Below are positions 12,901 through 27,900 of a stretch of 64,000 nt of DNA, in pieces. Both the position numbers and the translations under genes were made by a program. How positions within the stretch are numbered: position 1 is the first letter of the stretch; each line of letters begins with the position of its first letter. Source of the stretch: Epiperipatus broadwayi (Eukaryota > Onychophora > Udeonychophora > Euonychophora > Peripatidae); contig JAQFVV010000018.1 in the NCBI GenBank assembly GCA_028023455.1, forward strand, positions 9,692,771 through 9,756,770, read 5' to 3'. The notes under the pieces are model-generated. The model was given only the letters and a program-made list of their open reading frames with translations, ran no database searches and was not told the origin of the DNA.

Positions 12901-15900
12901 AGTAAGGATACTCTAACTTATAAAATCCTAACCACATGGGATGATCAAAAGGTTGATCATGATGGAGTATGCCTTTATTTAACTCCACAGAAGGAAGGTT
13001 TGCAACTTGCTGTCCATGCTCCCTTCTTTAATGATCCACCTAATCCTGGTGGAATGCCTGGTGAACCATTTCCTCAACTTTGGGATTATGAAGGTAATTT
13101 GCTAATAAATGAAATGTTTTAATTATAATTGTTATTAAAAAAAATCATTTATTTTCTTGTTATTAACATTATTATTAGTTTCATGTAAGCTTTTATAATA
13201 TTCATAATGAAATGGTATTAGAGTATTTGATGGAGCTATATGCTATATAATTATCTTGATACAATTTGTTTTGTTCTTCAAAAGTTAGAACAGATTTAAG
13301 TAGCCCACTAAAAAAGCCAGGAAATTGCAAACGACATAATGAGACCAATCAATAGGAGAGGATTGTATTAGTTTTTTTTATTGTTTTATGCTAATTTTAA
13401 AATAGCTAAATACCAGTCACATAATCAAATAATTATAGTTTCATCTGAAAAAAATTCTAAATATGTTTGAAATTCTGACACATGAAAAAATTTCACCAGA
13501 TTCTAATCCAAGCTATGATTATTTTTGGTTTACATATTAACTATTGTACAATTTAGCTCTTCCATTTTGATCTGCACTGAGACATAAATAGTCTCACTAT
13601 TGAAAATTTAGATGATAACAAGCTGATTTATATAACTACCACTGATTGTTATCATCTGATTGGTTAGTGGCATTTATCAAGAGCAATTGCAAACAGTATC
13701 AGTTATAACAAACCAGATTGAATTTATTTGTATTCTCAGTAGTCACACTGCTTACTTTTGAAGATGTTCTTTGCAGTACAATATTAGCATCAAAAATTAT
13801 AAAGACTCATCAAAAAATATTTTTTAAATAATTATTGGTAATGTTAAAAATTAATATTTAAAAGAATTAAAAATATAAACAATGTACTTTTGATCCAGAT
13901 CATGAAATAACTTGGATTTCACGGGTGTTAATTATATTGACAATTTTAAACAAAATTATGCTTTATACAAAACATATTTGCTGCAATAATATCATTACAA
14001 CAGGCAAAGATGATTACGTAGAAAAATCTGATTACAATAAAAAGCATATAATTAAAACTTTTTCTAGTAATATTATTACAATGTGTTGATGATGTATATA
14101 AAATGCAGTTTTATCTTGTAATTCATTTGCATTTGACAACATATTTTTTTTAATGTATCACTCTGTTAGTTACCCTTCATGAAAGTCTAAGTAATTAAGG
14201 AATACTAGCCAAGACAGTAGTACTCAAAAATTCTCCAGAGTAGTTCCTGCTTATTGGCCATTTTCATATCCATTTTGAATTGTTGTGATAGTTTTTTTTT
14301 ATTTCTTGTACTCTATTCAAGTCAATAGTTTGACATTTTAAATATGTCAACATAGCTATTAGAAGGATAAAGAAGATGTTTTTTGATTTTATCTTTAACT
14401 TAGAATATGACAGACTTTATGCATGGATCACCAATTTGTACCCACCATTTTGATTTACAATTAATTATTCACTACAATGATCTGTGAAAAAAAAATTAAA
14501 TCTTTTTTTAAAAAATAACCACCATTTTTTTAAAAATGGTGATCATTTTGTGAGATTGATGATATCATAGCATATGACTTCTTTAAAACTATCTCATCTG
14601 ATGATAATATGGTAAAATTCACACTAAAAATGTATAATATAGAGTTTATATACTATTATCAATTATAGAATAATATTATGTTTCAGTTATAGAATTAAAA
14701 TATGACTAATTTTTTCTTTTATGACATATCCAAAGTAGGAAAATTTTCATTATTAATGATTACAAAAACCTAAAAAATGCTAATTTCATTCTGTACAAGA
14801 TGTAATCAGAAATATATTTTGATCACATACAGTAATGAAATTCATTAATAATGAACTTTAAAATATGCAAATTAGGTAAAATAGATTCACTCACTTAATT
14901 TTGGATTAAAAATTTTACGAACATTATTTTGCTTGCAGTTAAAAATATGAACATTGTAATTATAGTAAATTATTTTAAGAGAAAAATAATTTTGTGCATT
15001 ATAAAGTCAATAATAAATTTTATATAATCAAAGGTTAATGGAACAGAAGTTAAAAATATCATTTCTTGTTCAGTTTTAAATCCATAATCTCATAATTTAT
15101 TTCCAACATATTCAAGACCTTTGTTGTAAACATAAAAAAATATAGCATCAGCAAAAAAAAAAAGATTTAATCTTTTATATTATTAAAACTATAATAATCG
15201 ACTGTAATTAATTTTTAATAAATTTATGGAAAATAAATTTGTGATATGTTGCTTTAAAAAAAACAGTACTGCAAAAATATTCAAAGTGTTATCTGTTAGA
15301 TATAATAAAAAATTAAATAAATTTTAAAATATATATTGTATTGTTTTATTCTTATATGTTTTGTTTTAATTTAACAAATTATGATTCAGAAAATATCATT
15401 CTCTGGCTACATAAGAAACAAAATGACAGACCACCAATAAAGAAATTATAATTAAAAAAAAAGAAATTATAATTTTAAAAAAAATTATAGCTATTGAAAT
15501 GTTTTAATATAGTATATTTACACAGAGATTAGTACTTTTTTTTTTTATTAATAATATGTTTATTAAAATGTTTTAAGCATTAATTAACATCCTTTTCAAT
15601 TTCAAGTTTTAATTTTTTAAATGGTTTTTACACACTTCGAATTTATGGTAACAAATTAATTTTTTTCTAAGAACTCATTATAATTGTTTATTTTTTTTAT
15701 ACAAGATTTTTGATTCATGAGGCATTTGGGGGAACTAATTGACTTGCTGTCCAGAGTAAAAATATGTTTGAATCATAACCCCAATTATTTCCACCAACTT
15801 TTTAGGGAGTTTGTATGTAAAATAATTTTAGATTTAAATTTTTGATAAGTGAGGGAATGAAATCAATCTATGCTATAAGTCCACTTCTAAGTATACTAAG

Positions 15901-18900
15901 GATAATTATGATTTAGTTTTTTTGATGAGTTTTTGATGTGCTTTTCTTTGCTTAATGGAAAAATGGATACATCATCCTTATAGTATTAGGAATAACTACT
16001 CCAATTTGAAAAGATTTTCTATGTTTTCTTATTCTTGTTAAGATATTTTCTAAATATAATGAAGAAGTTAGAAAAGAGAAATGTTTCCTTCAATTATTAT
16101 TTTGAGGAACTTAATTTTTTTTATCAAAAAGCATTAATAAAAAAAAGAATTTCAAGGTAAGACCAGATTAATAAAAGTAAAATTGGTTTTTATTTTAGAA
16201 GTTATTTTCAATATGGAAAGTTAAAAATAGTATTTATTTATAATAACTTCATCTTGGCCTCATCTAGCCTGCTCTGAAGGTAAACATCTCTTAACTATTG
16301 ATGTAATTCGTATTAAGGTTGTTTTAAGGACTACATAGTAGTGGCATTGTCCAGTAATTTTTTCACTAAATATTAAATTCATTAGATTTTAAGAACTTTA
16401 TAGTTTTGCTGATATATTTGGATCTGCTGTATATGAGTAGCTGCTGAATAGCAAGATATACATAAGTTAAAATAAAGTAATAATCCCACAAGAATAGTGA
16501 CTATTAGCAATTTATTATAATCTGAATAAAATTATTAATAATATAATATATAATAAGAATTTCACATTAGTAGTTTATATCAATGATGTATATAGGCAGA
16601 ATTATAATACATATTACAGAGTATTATGGCCCTTAAGCTTATCAAACAATAACAAAATTGGGACAACCTGCTTTAGGATCTTCAGTGGTGAACTCCACTG
16701 ATAAATAGCACTTTTTCTGAAGATCTTTAGTTGTCTTCTTTTTGGTTCGTCAATCTTCCTTTCTGCTATTTCAGTGATTTACTTTCCAGCCAGCTTAAAA
16801 CTAGAAGATTGTTTTTGGTTTTATTGTATCTGCTGTTATTGTTCCCTGAATTCACTAATTACATTTTAATTAAAATTATATTTCTTATTTAATAAATTCA
16901 CAATCTCTGGATTTGACAGTTGTCTGTAATTAGGGATTAGCTAAATTTAGATGTAATTAATTTTTACTTTTCTCGTAGAAAAATTAATTTGCTTGATTAA
17001 TACTTATACCAAATAACTTAATTGTTATACATATATATATATTGTAGACAGGCCAACTCTATGTCAAATATTACAAACTTTTACAAATATATTAATTAAT
17101 GGGGAAATGATAGATTTAATTTTCCTATATGTTTTTATAATATCAAACATTAATTTATTTAAAAGTTTATATTCTTAAATGATGATATGATAATTCCAAA
17201 CATTGTTGTTGTTTTTTTAAAAAATAAATAAATAAAATAACGTGAATAATTATAATGTGTTATGAATAGTTGGAAAGTAGAGAGAAAAGTATAAAATCAA
17301 ATAAATAATACATTTTATTCTCTGTCTTCAGTAATTTTAATTATTTATCTTTTTAAAAAAAAAAAAAAAAAAAGTACTAAGATAAATAAAATTTTAATTT
17401 TTAAAAGATAATAAGAGGTAAATAAATTAAGAGATAAATAAATAATGCTTTTTAAAAGGAAAGAAAAAAATAAGATCTCAATATTTTTGTTTTAATTAAT
17501 TAGTTGTTTTGTCGAGCATTGGTGGTCAAGAGGTTAACGGTTCGCTTTCCTGGTTGATGCTATGACACATGAGAAAAAAAAAATAATTAATTGTTTTTTT
17601 CTTTTCTCATTATCTCTTACCAAAACAATAAGTGTTTATTAAATCGTGGTAATTAAAAGATCTTGTTTTTGATATAAGAGAAAAATAACAACAGGGGAAA
17701 TTTTTTTAATTAAAAAAAAGAGGGAAATAACTAAATAGTCTTTATAAAAGTAGACCCAAGTGTTCAGTATTTAATTTTGTCATGTGGGAGACAAGCTGTG
17801 TTGGATGGATACAGGATTGTTCCAAAAAATAATGAGGCCATATAAATCCTCTGTGTTTTGTGAGGAGCAGTCTGAATTAGATAATTAATATTTTGAATAA
17901 ATGAATGACTTTAACCTACATCCAGATACCCGATCAAAAATGCACTAAATAAAGGAATGACCGAGATCTACATCCATATACTAAAATCAAGGATGAATAT
18001 TTTGTACAGAACTTATAGTTGAAGGATTTATTTCACCAATCATCAATGGTTAGTAAAAGAATGATTAAGTGTAAATCAAACTGGCCTAGGAATATATGCA
18101 CATATAGGAAAATGTAAATCTAAAGATGAACTGTCAATAACTTTTGTTGTTAAATAAATAAATCATTGTTATCTAAAACTAATCTACCTGGTCAGTTTCA
18201 TTTCACATCACTCATCATTTATTACAATTGTTCACTGCCTCCTGAGCTATGTTCAGCATAATCGGATCTGAATAAGTAAGTAAGGTTGTGGTAAACTGGA
18301 ACTCTAGTGGCACATCATTTGGGAAACCAAACAAACAAATTTTCTAGACATTTCTAGTCTTTTTAATGCTACATCCTCTGATGAGCAGGAAATGTTGTTG
18401 TAGGGTGGTAATATAAACATTGGGTAATGCCAATCTTTGTTTCCATCCTGCAATATGCTCATCAGGAAATAGTTACAACCAATTATATAGGTGGAAGGCA
18501 GTTCGGTTACAATATATACATGTATAACTAATAGAAAATTCTTCCACTATATTTTATTACATTTATGAATAAAATATACCTGCTGTGTCAACATCTATAT
18601 ATTAAATCTACAAACACATATATTTTTATCCTCAATCTATATGAGTTTATTTTAAGATATTTATTTAGCTCTTTAATGCATTTATGTTTATCAGGCTTGT
18701 CATGGGTTTAGATCATCATTATTCCCATCACAATATAAATCATTATATTATAAATTATTACATATATACAATCTAATAACATTTAATGTCACTTGTAGTT
18801 AAAAATCAGAAACTTTTTCTTTCCTGTGATATATAAACTGAACTTATGCAAATAATACGCACATTTAAAAATTAGGCTCATAATAAGTTCAAGTCCTAAT

Positions 18901-21900
18901 TTATCCAAGGTTAATAATTATTGGTTTATTTAAATATTAAACTCTGATCATAAGTGGATTCCTTATGGTTTAAAACAGTTATTGACAGGAGATTGTGAGT
19001 CACCCAATTTTCTAATACATGTATGAAGAATAGTTCCTTCCACAATTTTTATGTATATAAATCACTATATTATTAATTATTATGTATATACAAACTAATA
19101 ATATTCAGTGCTATAGGTAGTCTAAAAATGATAAACTTTGTTGTATTTAAACTGAACTTGTGCAAGATTTAAAAATCAGTCAAGCCTTAATTTAGTCATA
19201 GTCAATAATTGTTGGTTTATTTAAAGAATAAGATCTAACAATTTTCTGGTACATGTGAGAAGGATAATTCCTTCCATAATTTTACATATGTGTGTGTTTA
19301 TAATTGAAAGAGAAATAACCACCTCCCACTGAGTTACTTTCATTTCAATTACATATACTTAGGTTATGATTATTTATTAGTATATATATATATTGAAAGA
19401 AAGAGGAGGAAAGATGAAAAAGAAAATTGTTTTATTTATTTTGAAAATACAATTTGATAGATAGAGTTACTTTATTGGCTATTTTAAAAAAGAAATATGT
19501 AAACTTGAATATATATATATAAGATTATTTTTTATGGAAAAAACAAGAAATGAAAGCTGGTATAGCCATGTGTTGCATTATTTTAGTAAAGATATTTATT
19601 TTCACCAATAGCTTGGCCTGCTTTGACAAGATAATTGAAATATCCTACTTATATTATATTTGATATAACCAAATATAAAATATTGGGAATAAAAAGTTAA
19701 AATTGTATTCATAATTTAGATTTGTGAAATAATTCATTAGTTTTATGCCTTGTGTAATGTAATGCAATGGTAAGAATGAGCTAAAAGTTCTTGGATTGAT
19801 TCCCAACTGATTAAAGTAAAAAGAAATATAGGTTTGGTTAGATTAAGGAATTATCATGCTCAATCATGTTGATGCTAGAATATCACTTGACTTTCCAAAT
19901 AACTAATGTATAATTATATACAATTAATTAATTAATTTCTAATGACTTTGGAATCATTGTAGATGTGCCATTTAATGCCAAAAATTTATTGAATTGAGAT
20001 TTCTTTTTTTATAAATTTCTAAAATCACAGTAAACTAACAAAATAGGACATTGAATATGCTACATAAGATATTTTTTAAACCCAAATGATAAAGATTTTT
20101 TTTTAAAGAGAACCAATCAGATTAGACAGTCATCTAAAATTTATTGATAAATAAGTGTGTAGGTAACAATAATCCATTTTGTATTGAGCCCATATGTCAG
20201 AATGAATAATGAACAATAGCAAAAAATAATTCCAAGCAGATACTTATGCTAAGGTTTGATTATTATTCATTCTTAGTAAGGAGTATGATTTAGTATCACT
20301 AGTTATCCAGTAGTCAACTTCACTCAATACTTAAGAGCTTGAATTATTAAGCACTTTGAAATTTTGATTATTTATAAATTATTAATGGTAATGCAGATTA
20401 ATGTAGAAGTTTTGTGATGTTACATTTTGGTATATCGAGCTACTTTTAGATTGAAGTAAAGGAAATATCAATCATTGTGGGTCAGTAGAAAACCATTAAT
20501 ATATTGATTGTAAACAGGAAAAACAAATCATTATAACATGATCATCCATCACTTCATGTAGGAGAGAGGATTATAACTTCTGGTATTAAGTCTATAATTA
20601 TAACATGATGCAACTTTGACCATAGTTCAATGGGAATGTTATAATTGTTGGCACTAAGTCTGTAATTACATTGTGGTGCAATCTTTACTGTCAGTTGAGA
20701 GTATTAAGATTGTGAGCCTTAAGCTAATGATGATAACATGATGCAATTTTTATTATGAATATTGAGTCAATGGTTACAATGTGAGGTAGCCTTTATTATA
20801 AGTTGAGAGAGAATATTACACTTATGAATTCTGAGCTAATGATTATAAAACTGCAACCTTTTTCAAATTATAATATGATGCAACTTAAGGGACATTATTA
20901 TACTTTAAACCAATGATCATACCATGTTGCAATTTTGAGGATTAAGAGAAATTATATTACAAGCAATGAACCAATGATGCTTTGTTATGAGTTATGGGAG
21001 AGTATACTTATGGACACTGAGCTAATGATTACAACGTCTTTATTATGGATTAAGGTAGATTATTAATTATATTTGCAGACAGTGAGCCAATGATAGAACC
21101 TTTATTATGACTTAAGGAAGAGAACTATATTTTCAAGCACTGAGCCAATGATTGTAACATGTTGCATTCTTTATTATAGGTTAAAAGAAAGTATTATATC
21201 TACAGGTAATGTAACATGATGCAACCTTTATTATAAGTTAAGGAAAGCAGATTGAATAAATGATTATAAAATGATGCAACCTTCACTCTGGGTCAAAAGA
21301 GATATTATATCTATAGGCACTGAATCTACGATTATATTATAATGTAACCTTGATCATGGGTTATGGGAGAGTATTATATTTATGGGAATAATGTATGTTT
21401 ATAAAATGATGTAATCTTACTACAGTCATTGAGATTCTAGTTTATTTTTTCACAAACTGTTTTTAAATTATGCAGTCAATCACATATTATTGATTATGCA
21501 AGAGTATATTGGTTTTTGAAGCATATCGATCATCAGAAACTATTCAAAATTTTAACTATAATACTATTACAAAAACAATGTTATTAATGAGCCATTATAA
21601 AAAAGTACAGTAAACAGTTCATACTTCACTAATGAATTATGCAATCAATCATTCTGATCAAATAATAAAAGTTTTTGTAATCATTATATAATAGGTACTG
21701 ATCTAATTGGCTATATACATTCCATTTTCTTTTTAATTATTTCTTTAAAATACTGCTTTGACATCATGAAAGAATATTAGGATGATTAATCAATCAATCA
21801 ATTGAAGAGTTTTGGGATTTGGAAAAGGATTTATTATAATTTATAAATTAAAAATGGAATCTAAAACATCTTCTTACTTTTCTTACACAGGTTTTTTTTT

Positions 21901-24900
21901 TTTTTTGCAAACTTTTGATATTATTTATATTTTCAATTTATTATTTGATTTTGAGAAAATGGAAGAGACAGTGGGAGAGAGATGGAAAGTACTAAATTTT
22001 CAATGTTTCTTCAGATTTCTCAGAATCTAAAACCTCTTAGTAGTTTTCATTAATAGTTCTTTTTCTTTTTTTTTTGCAAACTTTTAGTACTATTTGTCTT
22101 TTCAATCTCTTTTTTGGGTTTGAGAAAATAGGACAGGGTTGAGAAGTTGGAGAGAGGGGGAAAATATAGTCAATTAGAAGTTTTTAAGATTTCTTTGAAT
22201 TTTTCATCCTAATACTACCTAATATTGACTTAAAAAATTAATTGATATAAAAGTTCAAACAACCTCTTTTGATTTCTAATTGATAGAATTGTTTTGGAAA
22301 TTTTATTATAATTCTTTAAAATTTTTACATTTCTTCTTTCTTTATTTGTTTTTTTTTTTTTTAAAGTTAGGAAAGAGAGGGAGATATAGAGGAAGGTGGA
22401 GGTGGGGGATATATTGATTTGTGTTGTCAAATTTTATGAAAACAATAATTGTCAACTACATTCAATACAAAGTACAAATCAAATCAAACAATTCAAATAA
22501 AAACGAACTGGCTGGCATTGAAATAACAACAACAAATTAACAAAAAAAAAAAGAGCTTAAAATGTAAAACTTCTTTTTTATTTATTTGGATTGTCACTGG
22601 CCACCTATGATTGCTTACTTTTTGACTTTGCAAAAAAATCTAAAGGTTGTGTCTCCATTTTAATTTAGAACTGAGTAATTTATTAGTATTGTGCATGAAA
22701 AATCTCTCTAAACTTCCTCTTACTTTTCTTTTCTCCATCATAGACAATCTGAGGTCATCTCTAAACTTCCTCTTACTTTTCTTTTCTCCATCATAGACAA
22801 TCTGAGGTCATCTCTAAATGAAGAGTGTAAGGATGGTTTTTTTAAAATTAAAAACAAAAAAATAATACAACAGTTTAAATGAAGATCACCTTTAAATCTA
22901 ATGTTTCCATTGTTTTTCAAATAAAAGCATTTTACACAATGTCAATGCAGAACACAAAGTTTAGTTTTAAGTTAATTTTTAACAAATTAAAGGGGAAAAA
23001 GTATTTTTTGTAATGCATGGCAGGGTGAGAAAATGTTGTTCCTCTTTTATTTCTTGGTAGTTGTTTTTTAACTCTTTATGAATCTAAATTTTAGATACAC
23101 ATTGAATTTATAAATTAAGTCATTGTGATATTATTGCAATAAATTGCAAGTCAAGACTATTTCTCTTTCCCCTCCCCTCACTTTTGAAAAAGCAAAGAAG
23201 AAAGAAATTTAAAATTTTCTAAAGATAAAAGAAATATCAAAATTCCAACCTGGTTTGACAATTAGAAATAAAAAATGGTTGCTTGAAATTTATCTTCATC
23301 AAATAACTTTGTAAATCAACATTAGGCAAGTAGTATTATGAGAAAACCATGAAAACTTACTATATTTTCCCCTCTCTTTCCTCCACTTCTCTATCTCTCT
23401 CAACCCTTTTCTCAAGACCCAATAAGAAATTGAAAAGACAAATAAAAGTTTGCAAAAACAAAAGATCTGTCAATGAAAACTAATATTAAGAGATTTTAGA
23501 TTACATATTTAATTTCTAAATTAAATTGTAATGATATTCTTTATGCTAAATTTGTAATGATATTATTGTAATAAATAGCCATTTTTTCAAAGAAATCTTT
23601 AATTGATTGATTAGTCATTTCAGTTATTCTTTCATTAAGTCAAAGCAGTGTTTAATGAGTAAACTAAAAAGAAAAATCCAGATAGCTAACTAGATTGACA
23701 TCATATTATATTTGTGTTGTTTTCCAGAAAGAAGTGTTAGTATACCAGATATGTTATTATAATAAGTGAAAATAATTATAATAATAATGATTGTTGACAC
23801 ATAATACTGGCAGAGCTACCATCCATACACAAAAGTTGACAAGAACATGCTAATAGAGCATTTTTATTTATTTTTAATAATTAAAATGTTTGAACAAAGA
23901 AGTAACAACATGGAAATAGTATAATAGTTATGACTATTTAGGAACAAAACATAATTCAAAAGCATTTGTGTATTTGTTTTGTAATGAAAATAATATATTT
24001 GGGGGGGGGGGGACAGGACTGAAAATTATGTGATGTTTATAAAAACATGAAAATAATATAATTTATTGAGACAACAAATCTAAAATTAATACATTTCATG
24101 AACAAAAAAATGATTGAAAAATATTTGAGAAAAAATTAAATTACCGATGAAAATGAAAATAATTGAAAAAAAAAATTTCTTTAAGTGTTATCAATGTAAA
24201 CATTCTGAAAGAAAGAGAAATTAAATTGAGATACTGGAAAATCTCATTGCACTCATTATAACACTTATCTGACAGCCAATCAGATGCTATGATAACTGTC
24301 CGAATGACAACCAAACCATAAAGTTTACAAGAAAAAGATGGCCACCCTTCTCTCTATTTTTCTTTCTATATATATCTAAGCCAGTTGTAAGTATTTAGAT
24401 TTGAAAGTGTGAAGCTTTAAATATCTTCACAATTAACTCAATGAGTTTAAGTCATAAACATACAATGCGAACTTCTACAATTTACTATGCAGCAGTTTTT
24501 TAGATAATATAACTACCAGTAAATTATGTAAATAATATTTTAAGTAAATTACCATTAAGAGTAAATAATTCAATCCATCAGGGAAAGGAAATAATGTGAT
24601 AGCAAAAAGTACACTGAATGCATATTTATTTCCTGATGTGACACTTGATACAATATTGCAATAAGTTACATGCTTGATTGTTTTGTCTAATGTACTTTTT
24701 TTATTATTGATTTGCATTATATATTGAATGTCATATCTCACCTTATCTTCAACTAATGGACTAATTCAGATTTCATCTTATTTTGGTGAAATTGAGCATT
24801 CATTAACACAAGTCAATAAATATAAATAGATGATATATCCAATAGCACAGGAAGGTCAGTGGCTGATGATGTTCTATATATCTGATTGCTCTCATTATAG

Positions 24901-27900
24901 ATGGGAATTTGGCTATAAATAGGCAGTTCAATTGGAGGTAAAGTCAGACAACAAGAAATTACTGTCAGAGCTGAATGACAGGATGCACATTATCCATTAT
25001 AGGGCTAAAGCAGTTAGGCAAGTTTATGCTAGAATGAGCAGCTGCTAGATCATAAACTGGATATGAGGCAAGCTATTACAGAATAGCTGGTAATGTCACT
25101 ATACCTACTGACAAAGGTAAGCTGCTTAGTACAACTGGAAATGTCAGGTAAACCTAGAAGGGCACCTAAAGTTCTTTACATTAATAGTTTCATAGCAACT
25201 AAGCATTATATTAGGCCAACATATCAAGCTTACAGTATAACAAACATTACTGTACATAATTTTTAATTATTGTAAATATATACATGAATTAAATATTCAA
25301 TCATATTTATATGAGTCTGTTTATTATAATCACACATAAACACAATAGATTTGATAGTAATCTGTTGTCTGAATTTTACATCCAATTGAACTGCCTATTT
25401 ATAGCCAAATCATCATCCATAATGAGAGCAATTTGATCTGAGCATCATCACCCATTGATCTGTTTCTGTTATTGGATATATCTTTTCTATTCATATGTAA
25501 CGATCCGGGGAGAAGGAGACTTCACGTAATCTGCACTACGGGGCGCCATCTAGGCATTTCAACCTAGAAAAATTTATAAAGTAGGCAGATACGTAAGTCA
25601 AAAAAAAAAAAAATTTTTTTTTTTTTAAATATTTTGGTTCCGGTCGTTAGCCCATGTCACTAGCTCAGGGAGTAGCAGAGATTTAATAATATCATATCTT
25701 ATCTAATTAGATTTCAACATTAAAAAAATAAATAAAATAAGCCACTGCCAGTAATTAGCATACAAACATTTATTTATGCACATATATATAAGATTTAAAA
25801 TTATTTTATTATTAGTTTTACATTTTAACCTTTAACATTATTTTTTAACTTTGATTTTTGACTTTAATTTACCTTTAATTACTATTACATTCTAATTTTA
25901 CATTTTAATTAAGTTCGCACAGATGAGATTATAAAAGCTTGTTATAATAAGTTGCTATAGATCGGTTACATAGATTACACGGTTAAAAACATTCCAAAGT
26001 AAACATAAGCGACCAAAATATAAAATTATTGATTACTGACAATTGCGGAGGGAAATTTATATGTAACCCAATAGTATTCACCATAAGATACTTGCATTGT
26101 CACCAATAACTTAAAAGACATCCGAATAAATACATTTTAGATACCGTAAGGTATCATTATTTATCGAATGTCTATATATTTTGATCAAATATGAAAACCC
26201 AAAACATACTTAACCGATAACCAATCCATGCAAGCGTCTATAAACAACTTAAATTTACTGCATTTTTATTTAAGGTCGAGTATGAATAGACCACATAGAT
26301 TTGCATTTGAAAATAAAATATTCTATCCCTATTTAACCTTAGGCTAAAATTCGCAGTCAAACTGGCATCAATTCATCTGATATATCGATGTATTCAATGT
26401 AATAAAATACGGCAGCACAAAAGGTTAAGGGAAGAAATTGCCTCTTATGAGATAGGAATATTACATCTATCTGCAAAGAAGAGCAATAAAACAAAAAACT
26501 CCATAGAAAGGAACTGCGGTATCCGACTTATAATTCCTTCCATAGGCAAACGGAAGTGTGCAGCGTATGAAGCGATTCTGCCCGTAGCGAATCAATATTA
26601 CATCTACTAATCACACCAATATATCCAATCCATTGACCCAATTTAACCACGAAACAAATAACCTAAGATTACCCTCCCCTATAGTTCATTTCTCCTTTCT
26701 TTAACAGCTGAAAGAATTGACCGTGCGTCTGTCAATTCCTCCAACTCCGTACTACTACATATAGTCACATCATAATAATCAATTTCCAGTCACTGATTAA
26801 TAATTTCCAAATTTTTCTTTTATATTAATGTGAAGGATTGAATTTACATTACGTCACCGATGCGATGGTTCTTTCGCTGCGGTCCGATTCCATAGGGATT
26901 TCTTCTTATTTGCTAACAGTTTCTATTGTTTTCCTATCTGACCAGTGTTTTTACATTTAAATGCTGAAGGCTGGTTTACATTTAACTAATTAACAATCAT
27001 TTCCATTTCTGATTAATTAACCTGTTTTCCAAATCAAAAATATATTTAAAGATAAATTTAAAGATATAATTTCATCTCCAAATCTTTTTAAAATTTAGTT
27101 TTAAAATACTTTTTCTTTAATAAAGTTTTATTTTAATAATTTTTCATTATCTGTGCGATTTAATATATAAGAGTTTAAGATGATATTTAATTTCAATTTT
27201 TAATTCTAAAAGAAAATTTTTAAATGCGAACTTTTTAATTTACTTTCATGTTTAATAAATAAAAAAACAACAACAATGTAACGAACGTCTGTGCTCGTTA
27301 CATATCAGTAAAGTTACTTAAAAAAAAATGATCAAAAAAAAAAAATATTTTACTTAGGGTTAGTAATTACGGTACACGATTAACAAAATTTACAAAACAT
27401 TTGGTTAATAATTTTACAAAAAGACTATATACAAAAAGAAAAATGTTTACTATCGCTTACCTAAGGACCATTTACGTTTACACCCCTCCCCATAAGAGTT
27501 CTATTTTATTTTATACATTTTATTTTTACACACGGCATGACAAGCAAGTTATTTTATAAATTATTTATTTAGGAGGTTGCATTGAGATAAATATGTTTTA
27601 AGAAATAATGGGTTTAAACGTGTATATTTGCAGCACAATTATAAATACCACCAACTTATTTATGACTGATTGAAATGCATACATAGGGTTACACTGAAGT
27701 AATTCCCAAAGGTACTCATCGTAAGGCACCACATTTCGATCATAAACTTACGTGGCTGTGCGCTCCTATACACCTTAAAGCATAATTTATATTACAACAA
27801 CAACAAAAAAACATATCAATCGCAACCTTTTGACTTTTTTTTTTTTTTTAAACAAAATTTAGTTTTAAAATTATTTATACGTTCTCGTGTTTAATATATA

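Larger units (their letters stand above)
963..12902 (+). other. Intron 1 of the C4orf33-like gene
   Basis: This 11.9-kb intron contains a CpG-retaining start (to about 2060), two local hairpins near 2.9 and 3.3 kb, a hAT element, a hAT MITE, a second CpG-retaining segment, a fold-back repeat at 8.2-8.66 kb, members of a dispersed hairpin repeat near 8.85 and 10.1 kb and a possible LINE tail at 12.6-12.9 kb. The remainder is AT-rich sequence in which I see no gene. Confidence 0.8.

Noticed and set aside
24475-24741. 88-codon minus-strand frame with hydrophobic segments
   Set aside because: AT-rich codons give Leu/Ile/Tyr by chance. It overlaps the outer fold-back arm and nothing resembles a known membrane protein.
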